DNA of 64,000 bases from JACCZX01 sp963729165 (GTDB lineage Bacteria > Pseudomonadota > Gammaproteobacteria > Burkholderiales > Burkholderiaceae_F): the NCBI GenBank assembly GCA_963729165.1, contig CAVSMM010000013.1, positions 124,001-188,000 of the forward strand, given 5' to 3'. The translations under genes and the position numbers were made by a program. Under the pieces are notes generated by a model. The model was not told the DNA's origin. It did not search any database and saw nothing but the letters and a program-made list of their open reading frames with translations. Every line of letters begins with the position of its first letter. Position 1 is the first letter of the stretch. Of the stretch, positions 1 to 8,601 are shown in pieces.

Positions 1-844
1 GCTGCCACTTATCGAACAGCAGATTCAGGTCGTTGCGTCCCCCGAACGGCGCCTGGCCAACCGCGTGCCGCCAGATCATGCATCCGACAACGATGGCCAA
101 TGCCAGCCATACCAGGCTGCGGGTCGAATGAAATTTCGGTTTCTCGATTTCACCTTGTTCGACGTTCTCACCAGCCTGCATGCTCGAGCCCATCCAGAGC
201 CCAAAGATCCACAGGAACTGCCACGCCGCGAGCTCGAATGCGCCGGATTGATGCAGCGGCACGCGAATGGTCCGCGAGGTGATCCATGCGTACAAGCCAC
301 GATCGAGCTCGAACTGCGCAAAGATCCAGAACAGCACGCTGATTCCAAATACGATCGTCCAGCCGTAGCGCCGATATCGCAGCCCGATGGTCAGCGCGAG
401 TGGGCTCGCCAGCATGAACAGCACATACATCGGCAGAATGTCGAGCAGCGGCGGGTTGTAAATCAGCGCAAGGCTGCTCAGCAGCGCTGTGACCGGCGCC
501 TGCATGTAAAACGAAATCATGTTCTTAATGGCGGCCTGATCGGTCGCGATGCCGAGCGCAGCGATTATCGTGAACAGATAAAGCAGCATCGCTGCGTGCC
601 AGGCCCACACCAACCCCGCGCGGTCCCACAAGCCACGGCGCATCGCACCGGGCCCCTTCTCGAACGCGATCTTGGTGTAAACACTGCCGACCAGAAACGC
701 CGACAAAAAAACGAAACCTTCCGCAGCCGAAACGAATCCGAATGGCTGGCTAAGCCGATCCGAAATAGTCGTAGGAACGTGCGTGACGGTGATCAGCAGC
801 AGCATCAAGCCGCGCAGCGCATCGAGTTCGGGCTTTCGGGTCAT
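1..844 (-). CDS. OpgC-family membrane protein (partial, 3' end outside window)
   Basis: Read from ATG at 844-842, the minus strand stays open to the window edge (281 codons). The protein begins MTRKPELDALRGLMLLLITV, followed by a hydrophobic multi-pass pattern. The LDALRG start, the early TxVPT and the GFVSAAEGFVFLSAFLVG stretch are typical of the OpgC family, integral-membrane acyltransferase-like proteins. The best-studied member succinylates osmoregulated periplasmic glucans; other members have unknown substrates. Family members are about 370-400 residues, so roughly 90-110 C-terminal residues lie beyond base 1. No opgG/opgH neighbour is visible, so the substrate is open. Confidence 0.8.
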   Translation of the reverse strand, partial: MTRKPELDALRGLMLLLITVTHVPTTISDRLSQPFGFVSAAEGFVFLSAFLVGSVYTKIAFEKGPGAMRRGLWDRAGLVWAWHAAMLLYLFTIIAALGIATDQAAIKNMISFYMQAPVTALLSSLALIYNPPLLDILPMYVLFMLASPLALTIGLRYRRYGWTIVFGISVLFWIFAQFELDRGLYAWITSRTIRVPLHQSGAFELAAWQFLWIFGLWMGSSMQAGENVEQGEIEKPKFHSTRSLVWLALAIVVGCMIWRHAVGQAPFGGRNDLNLLFDKWQ

Positions 845-1346
845 CGCGAAAATCGGATATGCAATTTGCATGCTTGCTTGCAAATATCCACAGCAGCAGC
901 GGCTGGCGCAGCTGCGCCGCCTACGTCGTCGGCCACTAAAGTGGCAACCACTGCGGTACTCACGCCAGCGGCGGGCCTGCAACTCGCTGCGCTCAGACAG
1001 GCAGGCCCTTAACTGCCCCGCTGGCTCTCCGTTCCTCGGGCGACGACTCAAAGGCGGCGCATCTGCGCCAGCCGCTGCTGTCGCGACGTTGCCTCACATG
1101 AGATGCTTTTTTCTTTCCCATCCCAAAAGTGAGACTGTGTCTCGCGCAAGCGTTGGGCGAAGATGACGTGCCTTCGGGGCGTCGCCCGAGGAGCGGAGCA
1201 ACGCCGAGGCCGTTGAGCAAAAAAACGCTTTAGCCTTTTTTTGCGCCGGCGTTGTGAGTACCGCAGTGGTTGGCACTTTAGTGCCCGACGCCCAGGCAGG
1301 GCAGCTCCGCCCAACGTTTGCGCGCCGCGCCCAAAGTAACTTGCGT
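845..1346. repeat. Intergenic region built of interlocked inverted repeats
   Basis: About 500 bp between opgC-like and phnW with no convincing gene. Four pairs of inverted arms interleave: 894-921 with 1053-1080 (27 of 28 match), 931-963 with 1254-1285 (one indel, one mismatch), 1027-1044 with 1181-1198 (17 of 18), and 1143-1159 with 1308-1324 (16 of 17). A stretch at 1187-1219 recurs in part at 37011-37044. ORFs drawn across this region change strand and frame freely and show no protein-like composition. It looks like a compound of inverted copies of a dispersed non-coding repeat. Confidence 0.7.
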
Positions 1347-2486
1347 TTAAGCAGCCTTCCGTTGAGCAACAGGCGCAACCTGCTTGATGCCCATCGCTTT
1401 CAACGTTTGTTCGACCGCACTCACGACATTTCGCATCTCGTTTGCATCGATTGCACCAATGCACCCCACGCGGAACGTTTCGACTTGCGTCAACTTTCCC
1501 GGATACAGGATGTACCCACGGTCGCGAGTCATCTCGTAGAACGTTTTGAAGTTGTAGGCCGAATCGGCCGGCGCGTGGAACGTGACGATAATTGGGGCCT
1601 GCACAGGCGATCCAAGAAACGTCCTGAAGCCGAGTTTCGCCATGCCGTCGATCAACGCTGCGCAGTTGTTTGAATAACGCGCGAGCCGCGCCGGCTGACC
1701 GCCCTCTTCCTTGTACTGATCGATCGCGACACGCAACGCGGCGACGACGTGCGTTGGCGGCGTGTAGCGCCACTGCGTCGTCTTTTCCATGTACACATAT
1801 TGATCGTGCAGATCCATTGCCAACGAATGTGCGTTGCCCGCACGGCTTTCGAGCAGCGACTTCTTGACTATCACGAAGCCCATGCCGGGCACGCCTTCCA
1901 GGCATTTACCGCTCGCCGCGACCAATGCATCGAACGGCATGGCGTGCACGTTGATCGGCAGCGCGGCAAACGAGCTCATCGCATCGACTATCAAACCTTT
2001 GTTGTGCTTGCGGCATACTTGCGCAACGCCGGCCAAGTCGTTCAACATGCCGGCGCCGGTTTCGCAGTGCACTTGCGCCACGTGAGTGATCGATGGGTCG
2101 GCGGCGAGCGCCGCTTCGACGATGGCGTCAGTTGTCGGCTGATCCTCCGGCACTGAGAGATCGATGACCGCGCGATTCAGATACTTGCAGATGCGAACGA
2201 TGCGTGCGCAGTAAGCACCGTTGTTCGGCACCAGCACTTTTCCATCGCGCGGCACTATCGTGCCGATTGCCGCTTCGACCGAAAATGTTCCGCTGCCCTG
2301 CAGCGGCACGCAGGTGTAGTCGTCGCCGCCATTGACAATCTCGACCGTGTCGCGCCGAATGCTGGCAGTGATCGAGTTGAAGGCGGCGTCCCACGAGCCC
2401 CAATCGTTCAGCATCGCCTGCTTGGTTCGCAGTGAAGTCGTTAGAGGCCCGGGGGTCAGCAGAATCGGATCGTTGCCGCGGATCAT
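1347..2486 (-). CDS. phnW: 2-aminoethylphosphonate:pyruvate aminotransferase PhnW
   Basis: Class V PLP-dependent aminotransferase (379 aa) that moves the amino group of AEP to pyruvate, giving phosphonoacetaldehyde and alanine. It opens with IRGNDPILLTPGPLTTS, the usual PhnW N-terminus. The Schiff-base lysine is K194 in ASGKCLEGVPGMGF, and the upstream aspartate of LIVDAMSSF contacts the PLP ring. The length is normal and the frame intact. It is the last gene of the minus-strand arm phnS-phnT-phnU-phnW, 10 bp after the permease gene. Because phnA and phnY lie across the divergent promoter, its product is most likely oxidised to phosphonoacetate rather than cleaved by phosphonatase; no phnX is seen. 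Confidence 0.95.
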   Translation of the reverse strand: MIRGNDPILLTPGPLTTSLRTKQAMLNDWGSWDAAFNSITASIRRDTVEIVNGGDDYTCVPLQGSGTFSVEAAIGTIVPRDGKVLVPNNGAYCARIVRICKYLNRAVIDLSVPEDQPTTDAIVEAALAADPSITHVAQVHCETGAGMLNDLAGVAQVCRKHNKGLIVDAMSSFAALPINVHAMPFDALVAASGKCLEGVPGMGFVIVKKSLLESRAGNAHSLAMDLHDQYVYMEKTTQWRYTPPTHVVAALRVAIDQYKEEGGQPARLARYSNNCAALIDGMAKLGFRTFLGSPVQAPIIVTFHAPADSAYNFKTFYEMTRDRGYILYPGKLTQVETFRVGCIGAIDANEMRNVVSAVEQTLKAMGIKQVAPVAQRKAA

Positions 2487-2496
2487 TGTTTGTCTC

Positions 2497-4225
2497 CTAC
2501 GCCCTAGCTGTGTTGCGCCATTTTTGCGTGCGCCGAATCAAAACCGACTCAATCAGAAACACTAACGCCGTCACCGCTGCCGACGTGACTACGATTAGCG
2601 TCGCCATCGCCGCCGCCGAGCCGATCGCACCCGCCTCATCGAGCTGCAGAATTGAAATGGCCGCTAGCGTCGTCTTCGGCGAATACAGGAACACGACCGC
2701 CGATATCGTCGTCATCGCATTGACGAAATAGTAGCGGCCAATGTCCAGTATCGAAGGTAGGCACACCGGCACGGTCACGCGCCAGAACGTCTTGTAGAAC
2801 GGAACCTTCAAAGACGCCGACACCGACTCGAACTCGCGGTCGATCTGGTTCAGCGCCGTGACGGCGGTCAGATGGCTGGACGAGTAAAAGTGAACCAGCG
2901 TCGACAAAACGAGGATCGTCATCGTCCCATACAGGAAGTTCAGCGGATTGGCCGGTGCGTTGAAAAACAGGATGTAGCCGATTCCAAGCACTAACCCCGG
3001 CACCGCCATCGGCAGCATCGCCTGCAATCGGATCAAAGGTCGCAATAACTCAGCACCGCGCGTCTTCTCGAGCCAGTACGCGCCCGCGAAGGTAATTGCC
3101 GCTCCGAGCACGCCACAGATGAACGCCATCGTCAGGCTGTTGCGATACGCGTGCTCGATTCCCGCCTCTTCGAAGCCGTAGGTGTAGTGGGTGAGCGTCA
3201 ACGACAGGTTGTACGGCCAGAACTTGACGACGGAACCGAATGCCGCCATGCCGACGACCAGCAGCAAAAGCGCCGACATCAGCACGACGAACACCAGCAA
3301 CGCACGGTCGCGCGCGCGGGACGGTCGCGCCTGGTACGGCACACTGCGCGCGGTCAATAAAGCCTGCTGCTTGCGTCTTACCGCATGATCGATAAGAAAT
3401 GCCGCCACCGCCGGCATCAGGAGCACCAGTCCCACTACCGCACCCATCGAAAAATTCTGTTGGCCAATTACCTGCTTGTAGATATCCACCGCCAGCACAT
3501 TAGTGTTACCGCCGATCACTTTCGGTACGCCGAACTCCGAAACCGCCATCGTGAACACCACCATGCTGGCGGAAATCAAGCCGTACTTGGCGCCCGGCAG
3601 CGTGATCGTCATGAACTTGCGGCGCTCGCTGGTGCCGAGCGAATCGGCCGCTTCGTACAAGCGTGCGTCCGAATAGCGCAAGCGCCGCCATCAGAATCAT
3701 CACCGCGTGCGGAAACGATGCGAATGTCATCGCCATCACCATGCCTGGCATGCCGTAGATTGATTGCAAGCCGACCCATCCGAGCATGAATTTCAGTGCA
3801 CCTTGATTGCCGAACAGGTAGATGAACGAAATCGCCGCGAGTAGCGACGGCGCGAGAATCGGGATCATCGCGACGTTGCGCCACACACCCTTGTACGGAA
3901 TGCAACTGCGCTGAATCGCATAGGCAAACAGAAAGGCTAGCGGCACTGTCACCAGCGTCGTCCACAGCGCGAACGTCAGAGTGTTCCAGGTCGAGCGCGC
4001 CAGCGCCGGCGACTGGACGTACTGAACAAAGTTGGCCAGACCAACGAAGTCGCCTGCGCGATCCTCGACGCTGCGCGCAAAGAGCATCGCCAACGGCACT
4101 GTAAGGAAAACGAACAGCGCAAGCGTGAGCAGCAGAATGCCGCCACGCGCGGCCAGCGCCTCACCGGCAAGCGCCAGTCGCGAAGGAGCGCCGACGTCGC
4201 GCGACGGCAGCGCGACGGAGCTCAT
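2497..4225 (-). CDS. phnU: AEP ABC transporter permease, double-domain PhnU type (one frameshift)
   Basis: Inner-membrane permease with two fused BPD-type transmembrane domains, the arrangement of the phosphonate-operon permeases of this subfamily. The first reading (4225 to about 3675) ends in PHAVMILMAALAL; the second (to 2497) resumes SDARLYEAADSLGTS, an EAA-loop motif. Dropping one of the doubled A at 3672-3673 joins them exactly, giving about 575 residues. The second EAA-like loop is near FESVSASLKVPFYKTF. The start ATG overlaps the phnT stop (ATGA), so translation is probably coupled. The break is probably a sequence error, since neighbours are intact. Confidence 0.85.
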
Positions 4226-5316
4226 GCTGCTCGCTTGGCAGCGCCGTCCGCAAACACGCGCACCCTGTCCACTCGCAGTGCAATGTCGACTTCCACGCCT
4301 TCGCGAACGCCGAGGTCGTGCATCTGATTCAGCGAGTACGAAATCAGCATCGGCTGACCCAGCGCTTCACTGCGCAGCTCGGCCAGGCAAAAGGTGCCGA
4401 GGTAATCGATATGAGCGATGCGTCCGCGCAGCCGATTCGGCAAGCTTGCGATGTCGCCTTCAACATGCCGGTCTTCGGGGCGCATGAAAATGCGCACTGA
4501 CTCGCCGGCGGCATGGCCGTCGATCGGCAACGTGAGATCGACGCTGCCAGCACGATATTGACCGCCGCCGAGCGACTGAGCCTTCAATACATTCACTTTG
4601 CCAAGAAAATCAGCCACGAAGGGCGTCGCGGCGCGCTCGTACACCTCGCTCGCGGTGCCGACCTGTTCGATGACGCCATCGTTCATCACGACCACGCGGT
4701 CGGCCATCGACAGCGCCTCTTCCTGATCGTGCGTCACCATGATCGTCGTCACGCGCAGTCGCCGCTGCAATTGCCGAATCTCGCCGCGCAACCGCTCGCG
4801 CACTTTGGCATCGAGCGCCGACAACGGTTCGTCGAGCAGCAACAGGCTCGGCGATGTTGCCAGCGCGCGCGCCAGCGCGACGCGCTGTTGCTGCCCGCCC
4901 GACATCTGACTTGGGTACTTCGCGCCGGCATCGGGCAAGCCGACCAGCACCAGCAATTCATTGACGCGCGCGGTCACTTCAGCACGGCCCTTGCGCCGGT
5001 TCACCAGCCCGTAGCCGACATTCTGCGCAATCGTCAGATTCGGAAACAGCGCGTACGACTGAAACACGATGCCGTAGTCACGCGCCGCAGGCGGCGCGTT
5101 CGACACGTCGACACCGTTTTGCAAGATGCGGCCGCTGGTTTGCTGCTCGAGCCCCGCAATGATTCGAAGCAACGTTGTCTTGCCGCACCCTGACGGGCCG
5201 AGAAAACAAACCAGCTCGCCCGCTTCGATCGTCAGATCGATCGATCTCAGCGCAACGAAACTCCCGAAAGTCTTGTTGATACCCTCTAGTCGAACCGCGG
5301 CTTCGTTGATAGTCAT
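4222..5316 (-). CDS. phnT: AEP ABC transporter ATP-binding protein PhnT
   Basis: ABC ATPase of 364 aa that energises AEP import. Walker A is GPSGCGKTT (about residues 40-48), the Q-loop is in VFQSYALFPN, the signature is MSGGQQQRV, Walker B is LLLLDEPLSAL, and the switch histidine is in MVTHDQEEAL. A C-terminal regulatory TOBE-like region of about 120 residues follows (RIFMRPEDRHVEGD). It lies between the binding-protein gene phnS and the permease gene, overlapping the latter by 4 bp. The 77-bp gap to phnS holds two strong stem-loops, suggesting that phnS and phnT are not made in equal amounts. Confidence 0.92.
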   Translation of the reverse strand: MTINEAAVRLEGINKTFGSFVALRSIDLTIEAGELVCFLGPSGCGKTTLLRIIAGLEQQTSGRILQNGVDVSNAPPAARDYGIVFQSYALFPNLTIAQNVGYGLVNRRKGRAEVTARVNELLVLVGLPDAGAKYPSQMSGGQQQRVALARALATSPSLLLLDEPLSALDAKVRERLRGEIRQLQRRLRVTTIMVTHDQEEALSMADRVVVMNDGVIEQVGTASEVYERAATPFVADFLGKVNVLKAQSLGGGQYRAGSVDLTLPIDGHAAGESVRIFMRPEDRHVEGDIASLPNRLRGRIAHIDYLGTFCLAELRSEALGQPMLISYSLNQMHDLGVREGVEVDIALRVDRVRVFADGAAKRAA

Positions 5317-5328
5317 ACCCTTAAGAAA

Positions 5329-5393
5329 CGCCGGGTCGAACCTTCAGTTCGAACCCGGCGAGTTATTTCCGCGGCGAAGCCGTCGGAAATAAC
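5329..5393 (-). promoter_or_regulatory. Two tandem stem-loops between phnS and phnT
   Basis: The first hairpin pairs 5329-5341 with 5347-5360 (one bulged A, 5-nt loop). The second pairs GTTATTTCCG (5362-5371) with CGGAAATAAC (5384-5393) without mismatch, with CGGC/GCCG extending the stem inward. It begins immediately after the phnS stop codon. Neither is followed by a U-run on the minus strand, so I read them as an mRNA-stabilising or attenuating element rather than a full terminator. Abundant binding-protein mRNA upstream of less abundant ATPase mRNA is a common use of such hairpins; that use is inferred here. Confidence 0.65.
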
Positions 5394-6425
5394 CTACTTG
5401 GGCGCAGCCTTGCTCCCGTAACGCTTTTCCCATTCGGCCAGTATGCGATCGCGATTCTTCGCCGCCCACGCAAAGTCGTTTTTCACCAGCCGGCTTGCGT
5501 AGTCGGCCGGCACATTAGGCAGCGGCTTCGACATCGCCGGCACTGCCACGATCGCGAAATTATTCGCATACAGCCCCATCGCCTCGTCGGTAACCGACCA
5601 GTCGACCAGCTTCTGTGCCGCGGCCATGTTCTTCGTGCCTTTGTGAATTCCAATCGCTTCCAGATCCCAGCCCAGTCCTTCTTTCGGAAACACCAGGTCG
5701 ATCGGTGCGCCGCGCGCCTTTTCGCGATTAGCGCGGTATTCGAACGAGATCCCGACGACATACTCGCCAGCGGCAGCCGCTGCGCAAGGACGCGAACCCG
5801 AGTGCATGTACTGCGCGATGTTCTCGTGCAGGCCGTCCATGTACTTCCAGCCGTCGGCCTCGCCCCACATCTGAAGCCACGCGGAAACGTCGAAGAATCC
5901 GGTGCCCGACGACGCCGGATGCGGCATCACGACCTGCCCCTTGTAAACAGGCTTGGTCAGATCACGCCACGTTTCAGGCTTCGGGATGCTGCGCTTCACG
6001 CCTTCTGCGGTGTTGTAGCAAATCGTCGCACCCCACACGTCCATCCCGACCCATGCCGGAGGGTTCTTCGGATCGCGATATTGCGCGGAGACACGATTCA
6101 ACCCCGGCGGCGCGTACGGCACCAGCATGCCTTCATTGTCAAAAACCGCCATGCTGGTCGCTGCCAATCCCATCACGACGTCGGCCTTCGGGTTGGACTT
6201 TTCGGCAAGCAGCTTCGCAGTCACGATGCCGGTGGAGTCGCGCACCCAAACGATCTCGATGTTCGGATTTGCCTTCTCGAAACCTTCTTTGTAAGCCTTG
6301 AGTTGATCGGTCTCCAGTGCGGTATAGACGGTCAGCTGCGTCTTCTGCGCGTAAGCGGCGCACACGAAGACTGAAAGCGCTGCAGCCGCAAGCAACTTGC
6401 CGGCCGTGATGGAAACAAATTTCAT
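5394..6425 (-). CDS. phnS: AEP ABC transporter substrate-binding protein PhnS
   Basis: Periplasmic solute-binding protein of 343 aa. A Sec signal peptide (MKFVSITAGKLLAAAALSVF, cleavage probably after AYA) precedes QKTQLTVYTALETDQLKAY, the start of the iron/AEP-type binding fold. The phosphonate-operon PhnS family shares the VWVRDSTGIVTAKLLAE and PHPASSGTGFFDVSAWLQ segments. First gene of the minus-strand transport arm, divergent from phnR. The frame is intact and the length usual. It should deliver AEP to PhnU/PhnT. Confidence 0.92.
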   Translation of the reverse strand: MKFVSITAGKLLAAAALSVFVCAAYAQKTQLTVYTALETDQLKAYKEGFEKANPNIEIVWVRDSTGIVTAKLLAEKSNPKADVVMGLAATSMAVFDNEGMLVPYAPPGLNRVSAQYRDPKNPPAWVGMDVWGATICYNTAEGVKRSIPKPETWRDLTKPVYKGQVVMPHPASSGTGFFDVSAWLQMWGEADGWKYMDGLHENIAQYMHSGSRPCAAAAAGEYVVGISFEYRANREKARGAPIDLVFPKEGLGWDLEAIGIHKGTKNMAAAQKLVDWSVTDEAMGLYANNFAIVAVPAMSKPLPNVPADYASRLVKNDFAWAAKNRDRILAEWEKRYGSKAAPK

Positions 6426-6535
6426 CGACTTCTCCTTGAAGGCAAAACGACCGGACAGACTAGATTTGAAGATTGACCTGCTGGTGACAACCAGTCTAGG
6501 CAGTCTGGTTTTTGGCTGTCAATTGTTTTTTGCAT

Positions 6536-6547
6536 ATTGTCGACAAT
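6536..6547. promoter_or_regulatory. Candidate PhnR operator in the phnS/phnR divergent promoter region
   Basis: ATTGTCGACAAT is a perfect 12-bp palindrome of the TTGT-N2-ACAA form bound by many FCD-type GntR regulators. It lies 28 bp before the phnR start and 110 bp before phnS. The rest of the 150-bp divergent region (6426-6575) holds another small dyad, CTGGT-GACA-ACCAG at 6481-6494, and a second half-site-like TGTCAATTG just upstream. The position fits autoregulation of phnR and joint control of both arms. Binding is inferred, not shown. Confidence 0.5.
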
Positions 6548-6575
6548 TAACCGTTGGTCGGCTAAACTGCGCTCG

Positions 6576-7358
6576 ATGAGTGATCGAGCCCGCACTGATC
6601 GTGCACAAGCCCACGGCACCTCGACGGTGCATCGTGCGCCCTTTGGTGCTGCACCTCCCAGCATCGCCGCGCTGCGCTCAACTTCGCTGTCGAGCGCGGC
6701 GCAGCACGAAATCGAACGCATGATTCTCGAGGGCGAAATCAAGGCCGGAGCCAAACTTACCGAAGCGTGGCTGTCCGAACGCCTAGGAGTTTCCCGAGGA
6801 CCGATACGCGAAGCGTTTCGAATGTTGGAGGAAGCGGGCCTGGTGCGGCAGGAAAAAAACCGCGGCGTGTTCGTGCGCGAGATCCCGCTCGAAGAGGCGC
6901 TCGAAATTTTCGATCTGCGCGCCGCGATGGATGAGCTGGTCGGCCGGCGGCTGGCCGAATCGATCACGCCCGAGCAGATGAAAACGGTGCGCGCCGTCGT
7001 CGAGAAAATGGACGCCGCAGCGCGTGCCGGTGACGCCGATTCCTATCACTTGCTGAATTTGCAGTTTCACGATGCGCTGGTCGAGTACGCCGGAAACCGA
7101 AAGCTGGCGGGCGTCTATCGAAAGCTGGTCAAGGAACTCGCGCTTTATCGGCGGCGCAACCTGCGCGACGAAGCCGTATTGCCGCACTCGGCCGCCGAGC
7201 ATCGCGCAATTTTGAAAGCGATCGCATCGGGAGACGCCGAGCACGCCGGCGGCACGATGTACGACCACGTGATCGAGAGCAAACAACGTGCTTTGCATGG
7301 AAACGCCGCCAAGCCCAAAGCATCGCGTGCGCGATCGACCAAGAAAGTTCAGGTATGA
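6576..7358 (+). CDS. phnR: GntR/FCD-family phosphonate-utilisation regulator PhnR
   Basis: Transcription regulator of 260 aa. After a low-complexity N-terminus, a GntR winged helix covers about residues 45-105 (LTEAWLSERLGVSRGPIREA is the recognition region), then an all-helical FCD effector domain (FHDALVEYAGNRKL, EHRAILKAIASGD). FCD domains bind small ligands, often through metal-coordinating D/H residues; here a phosphonate or catabolite is likely. The ATG at 6576 is chosen because the preceding 39 bp overlap the palindromic site. It is divergent from phnS and directly upstream of phnA. It resembles the Burkholderia-type PhnR seen beside phnA/phnY operons. Confidence 0.88.
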   Translation: MSDRARTDRAQAHGTSTVHRAPFGAAPPSIAALRSTSLSSAAQHEIERMILEGEIKAGAKLTEAWLSERLGVSRGPIREAFRMLEEAGLVRQEKNRGVFVREIPLEEALEIFDLRAAMDELVGRRLAESITPEQMKTVRAVVEKMDAAARAGDADSYHLLNLQFHDALVEYAGNRKLAGVYRKLVKELALYRRRNLRDEAVLPHSAAEHRAILKAIASGDAEHAGGTMYDHVIESKQRALHGNAAKPKASRARSTKKVQV

Positions 7359-7362
7359 ACCA

Positions 7363-8601
7363 ATGAGCACCACCGGCAGCGCGCTGGAAGTCAACGGCCG
7401 TCGTTACGCAGTGCCAAAGCAGCCGACCGTCGTGATTTGTGTCGACGGCTGTGAGCCCGACTACATCGCACAAGCGGTCGCGGGCGGGCAAATGCCGCAT
7501 TTGAAGCGAGTTTTGTCCGAGGGGACTGCTCTGCTCGCGGATTGCGTCGTGCCGAGTTTCACCAATCCCAACAATCTTTCGATCGTTACCGGTGTGCCGC
7601 CTTCGGTGCACGGTATCTGCGGCAACACGTTGTTCGACGTTGAAGCCAACGCCGAAGTGATGATGAACGACCCAAAGTGGCTGCGCGCGCCGACGATTCT
7701 GGCTGCAGTTGCGGACACGGGTCGCTCAGTTGCTGTGGTCACTGCCAAGGACAAGCTGCGGCGGCTATTGGGGCACAAACTGCGCGGTATCTGTTTTTCG
7801 GCAGAGAAGGCTGATCAGGCTACATGTCAGGACAACGGTATCGCCGACGTTGTCTCGCTGGTCGGCATGCCGGTGCCCGATGTGTACAGCGCGGAGCTTT
7901 CCGAATTTGTGTTCGCGGCGGGAGTCAAGCTGCTCAAGAATCAGCGCCCCGATCTGCTCTATTTATCGACGACGGACTATGTTCAGCACAAGCACGCGCC
8001 CGGGGACGAACAAGCAAACCGCTTCTATGCGATGTTCGATCGGTACCTTGGCGAGCTCGACGCGCTGGGTGCCGTGTTCGTCGTTACGGCAGACCATGGC
8101 ATGAATGCCAAGACGCGACTCGATGCGAGCCCGAACGTCATCTATTTACAGGACTTGCTCGATGGATGGCTTGGTCGAGAGCGCTCGCGCGTGATCCTTC
8201 CAATCACCGATCCGTATGTCGTCCATCACGGCGCGCTTGGATCATTTGCCACGATCTACCTGCCGGATACCAGCAGTGGCAGCATCGACCAAGTAAGCGG
8301 TCAACTGCGCGCGCTGCTTGGAATAGAAGTGGTGTTGCCTCGTGCCGAAGCGGCGCAGCGTTTCGAGCTGCCGCCCGATCGCATCGGAGACATTGTCGTC
8401 GTGTCCGAGCGCAGCTTCGTGCTCGGCACAAGCCGCAGCCGGCACGACCTCTCGCAGCTCGAACTGCCGCTGCGCTCGCACGGCGGCATCTCCGAGCAAC
8501 GCGTGCCGCTGATCATCAACCGCCGGATCGAAGGGCTCGATGCAAATCGGCGCTGGCGCAACTTCGACGCTTTCGACCTCGCGCTGAACTCTGCTCAATG
8601 A
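7363..8601 (+). CDS. phnA: Phosphonoacetate hydrolase PhnA
   Basis: Zinc-dependent C-P bond hydrolase of the alkaline phosphatase/nucleotide pyrophosphatase superfamily (412 aa). It converts phosphonoacetate to acetate and phosphate. Metal ligands are visible as D28 in CVDGCEPDY, the TADHGM motif, and the histidine of LRSHGG near the C-terminus; the nucleophile is T67 in VVPSFTNPNN. The ATG at 7363 follows an AGGT-type ribosome site and lies 4 bp after the phnR stop. It overlaps phnY by ATGA, so the last two pathway enzymes are translationally coupled. Intact. Confidence 0.94.
   Translation: MSTTGSALEVNGRRYAVPKQPTVVICVDGCEPDYIAQAVAGGQMPHLKRVLSEGTALLADCVVPSFTNPNNLSIVTGVPPSVHGICGNTLFDVEANAEVMMNDPKWLRAPTILAAVADTGRSVAVVTAKDKLRRLLGHKLRGICFSAEKADQATCQDNGIADVVSLVGMPVPDVYSAELSEFVFAAGVKLLKNQRPDLLYLSTTDYVQHKHAPGDEQANRFYAMFDRYLGELDALGAVFVVTADHGMNAKTRLDASPNVIYLQDLLDGWLGRERSRVILPITDPYVVHHGALGSFATIYLPDTSSGSIDQVSGQLRALLGIEVVLPRAEAAQRFELPPDRIGDIVVVSERSFVLGTSRSRHDLSQLELPLRSHGGISEQRVPLIINRRIEGLDANRRWRNFDAFDLALNSAQ

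Noticed and set aside
65..1012. Long plus-strand open frame over the opgC-like gene
   Set aside because: Arg/His/Gln-rich antisense shadow; the minus strand encodes a clear OpgC-type membrane protein to the window edge.
7824..8597. Open frame joined to the phnY N-terminus
   Set aside because: It overlaps phnA in another frame, has shadow composition, and the ATGA start at 8598 gives the normal dehydrogenase length.
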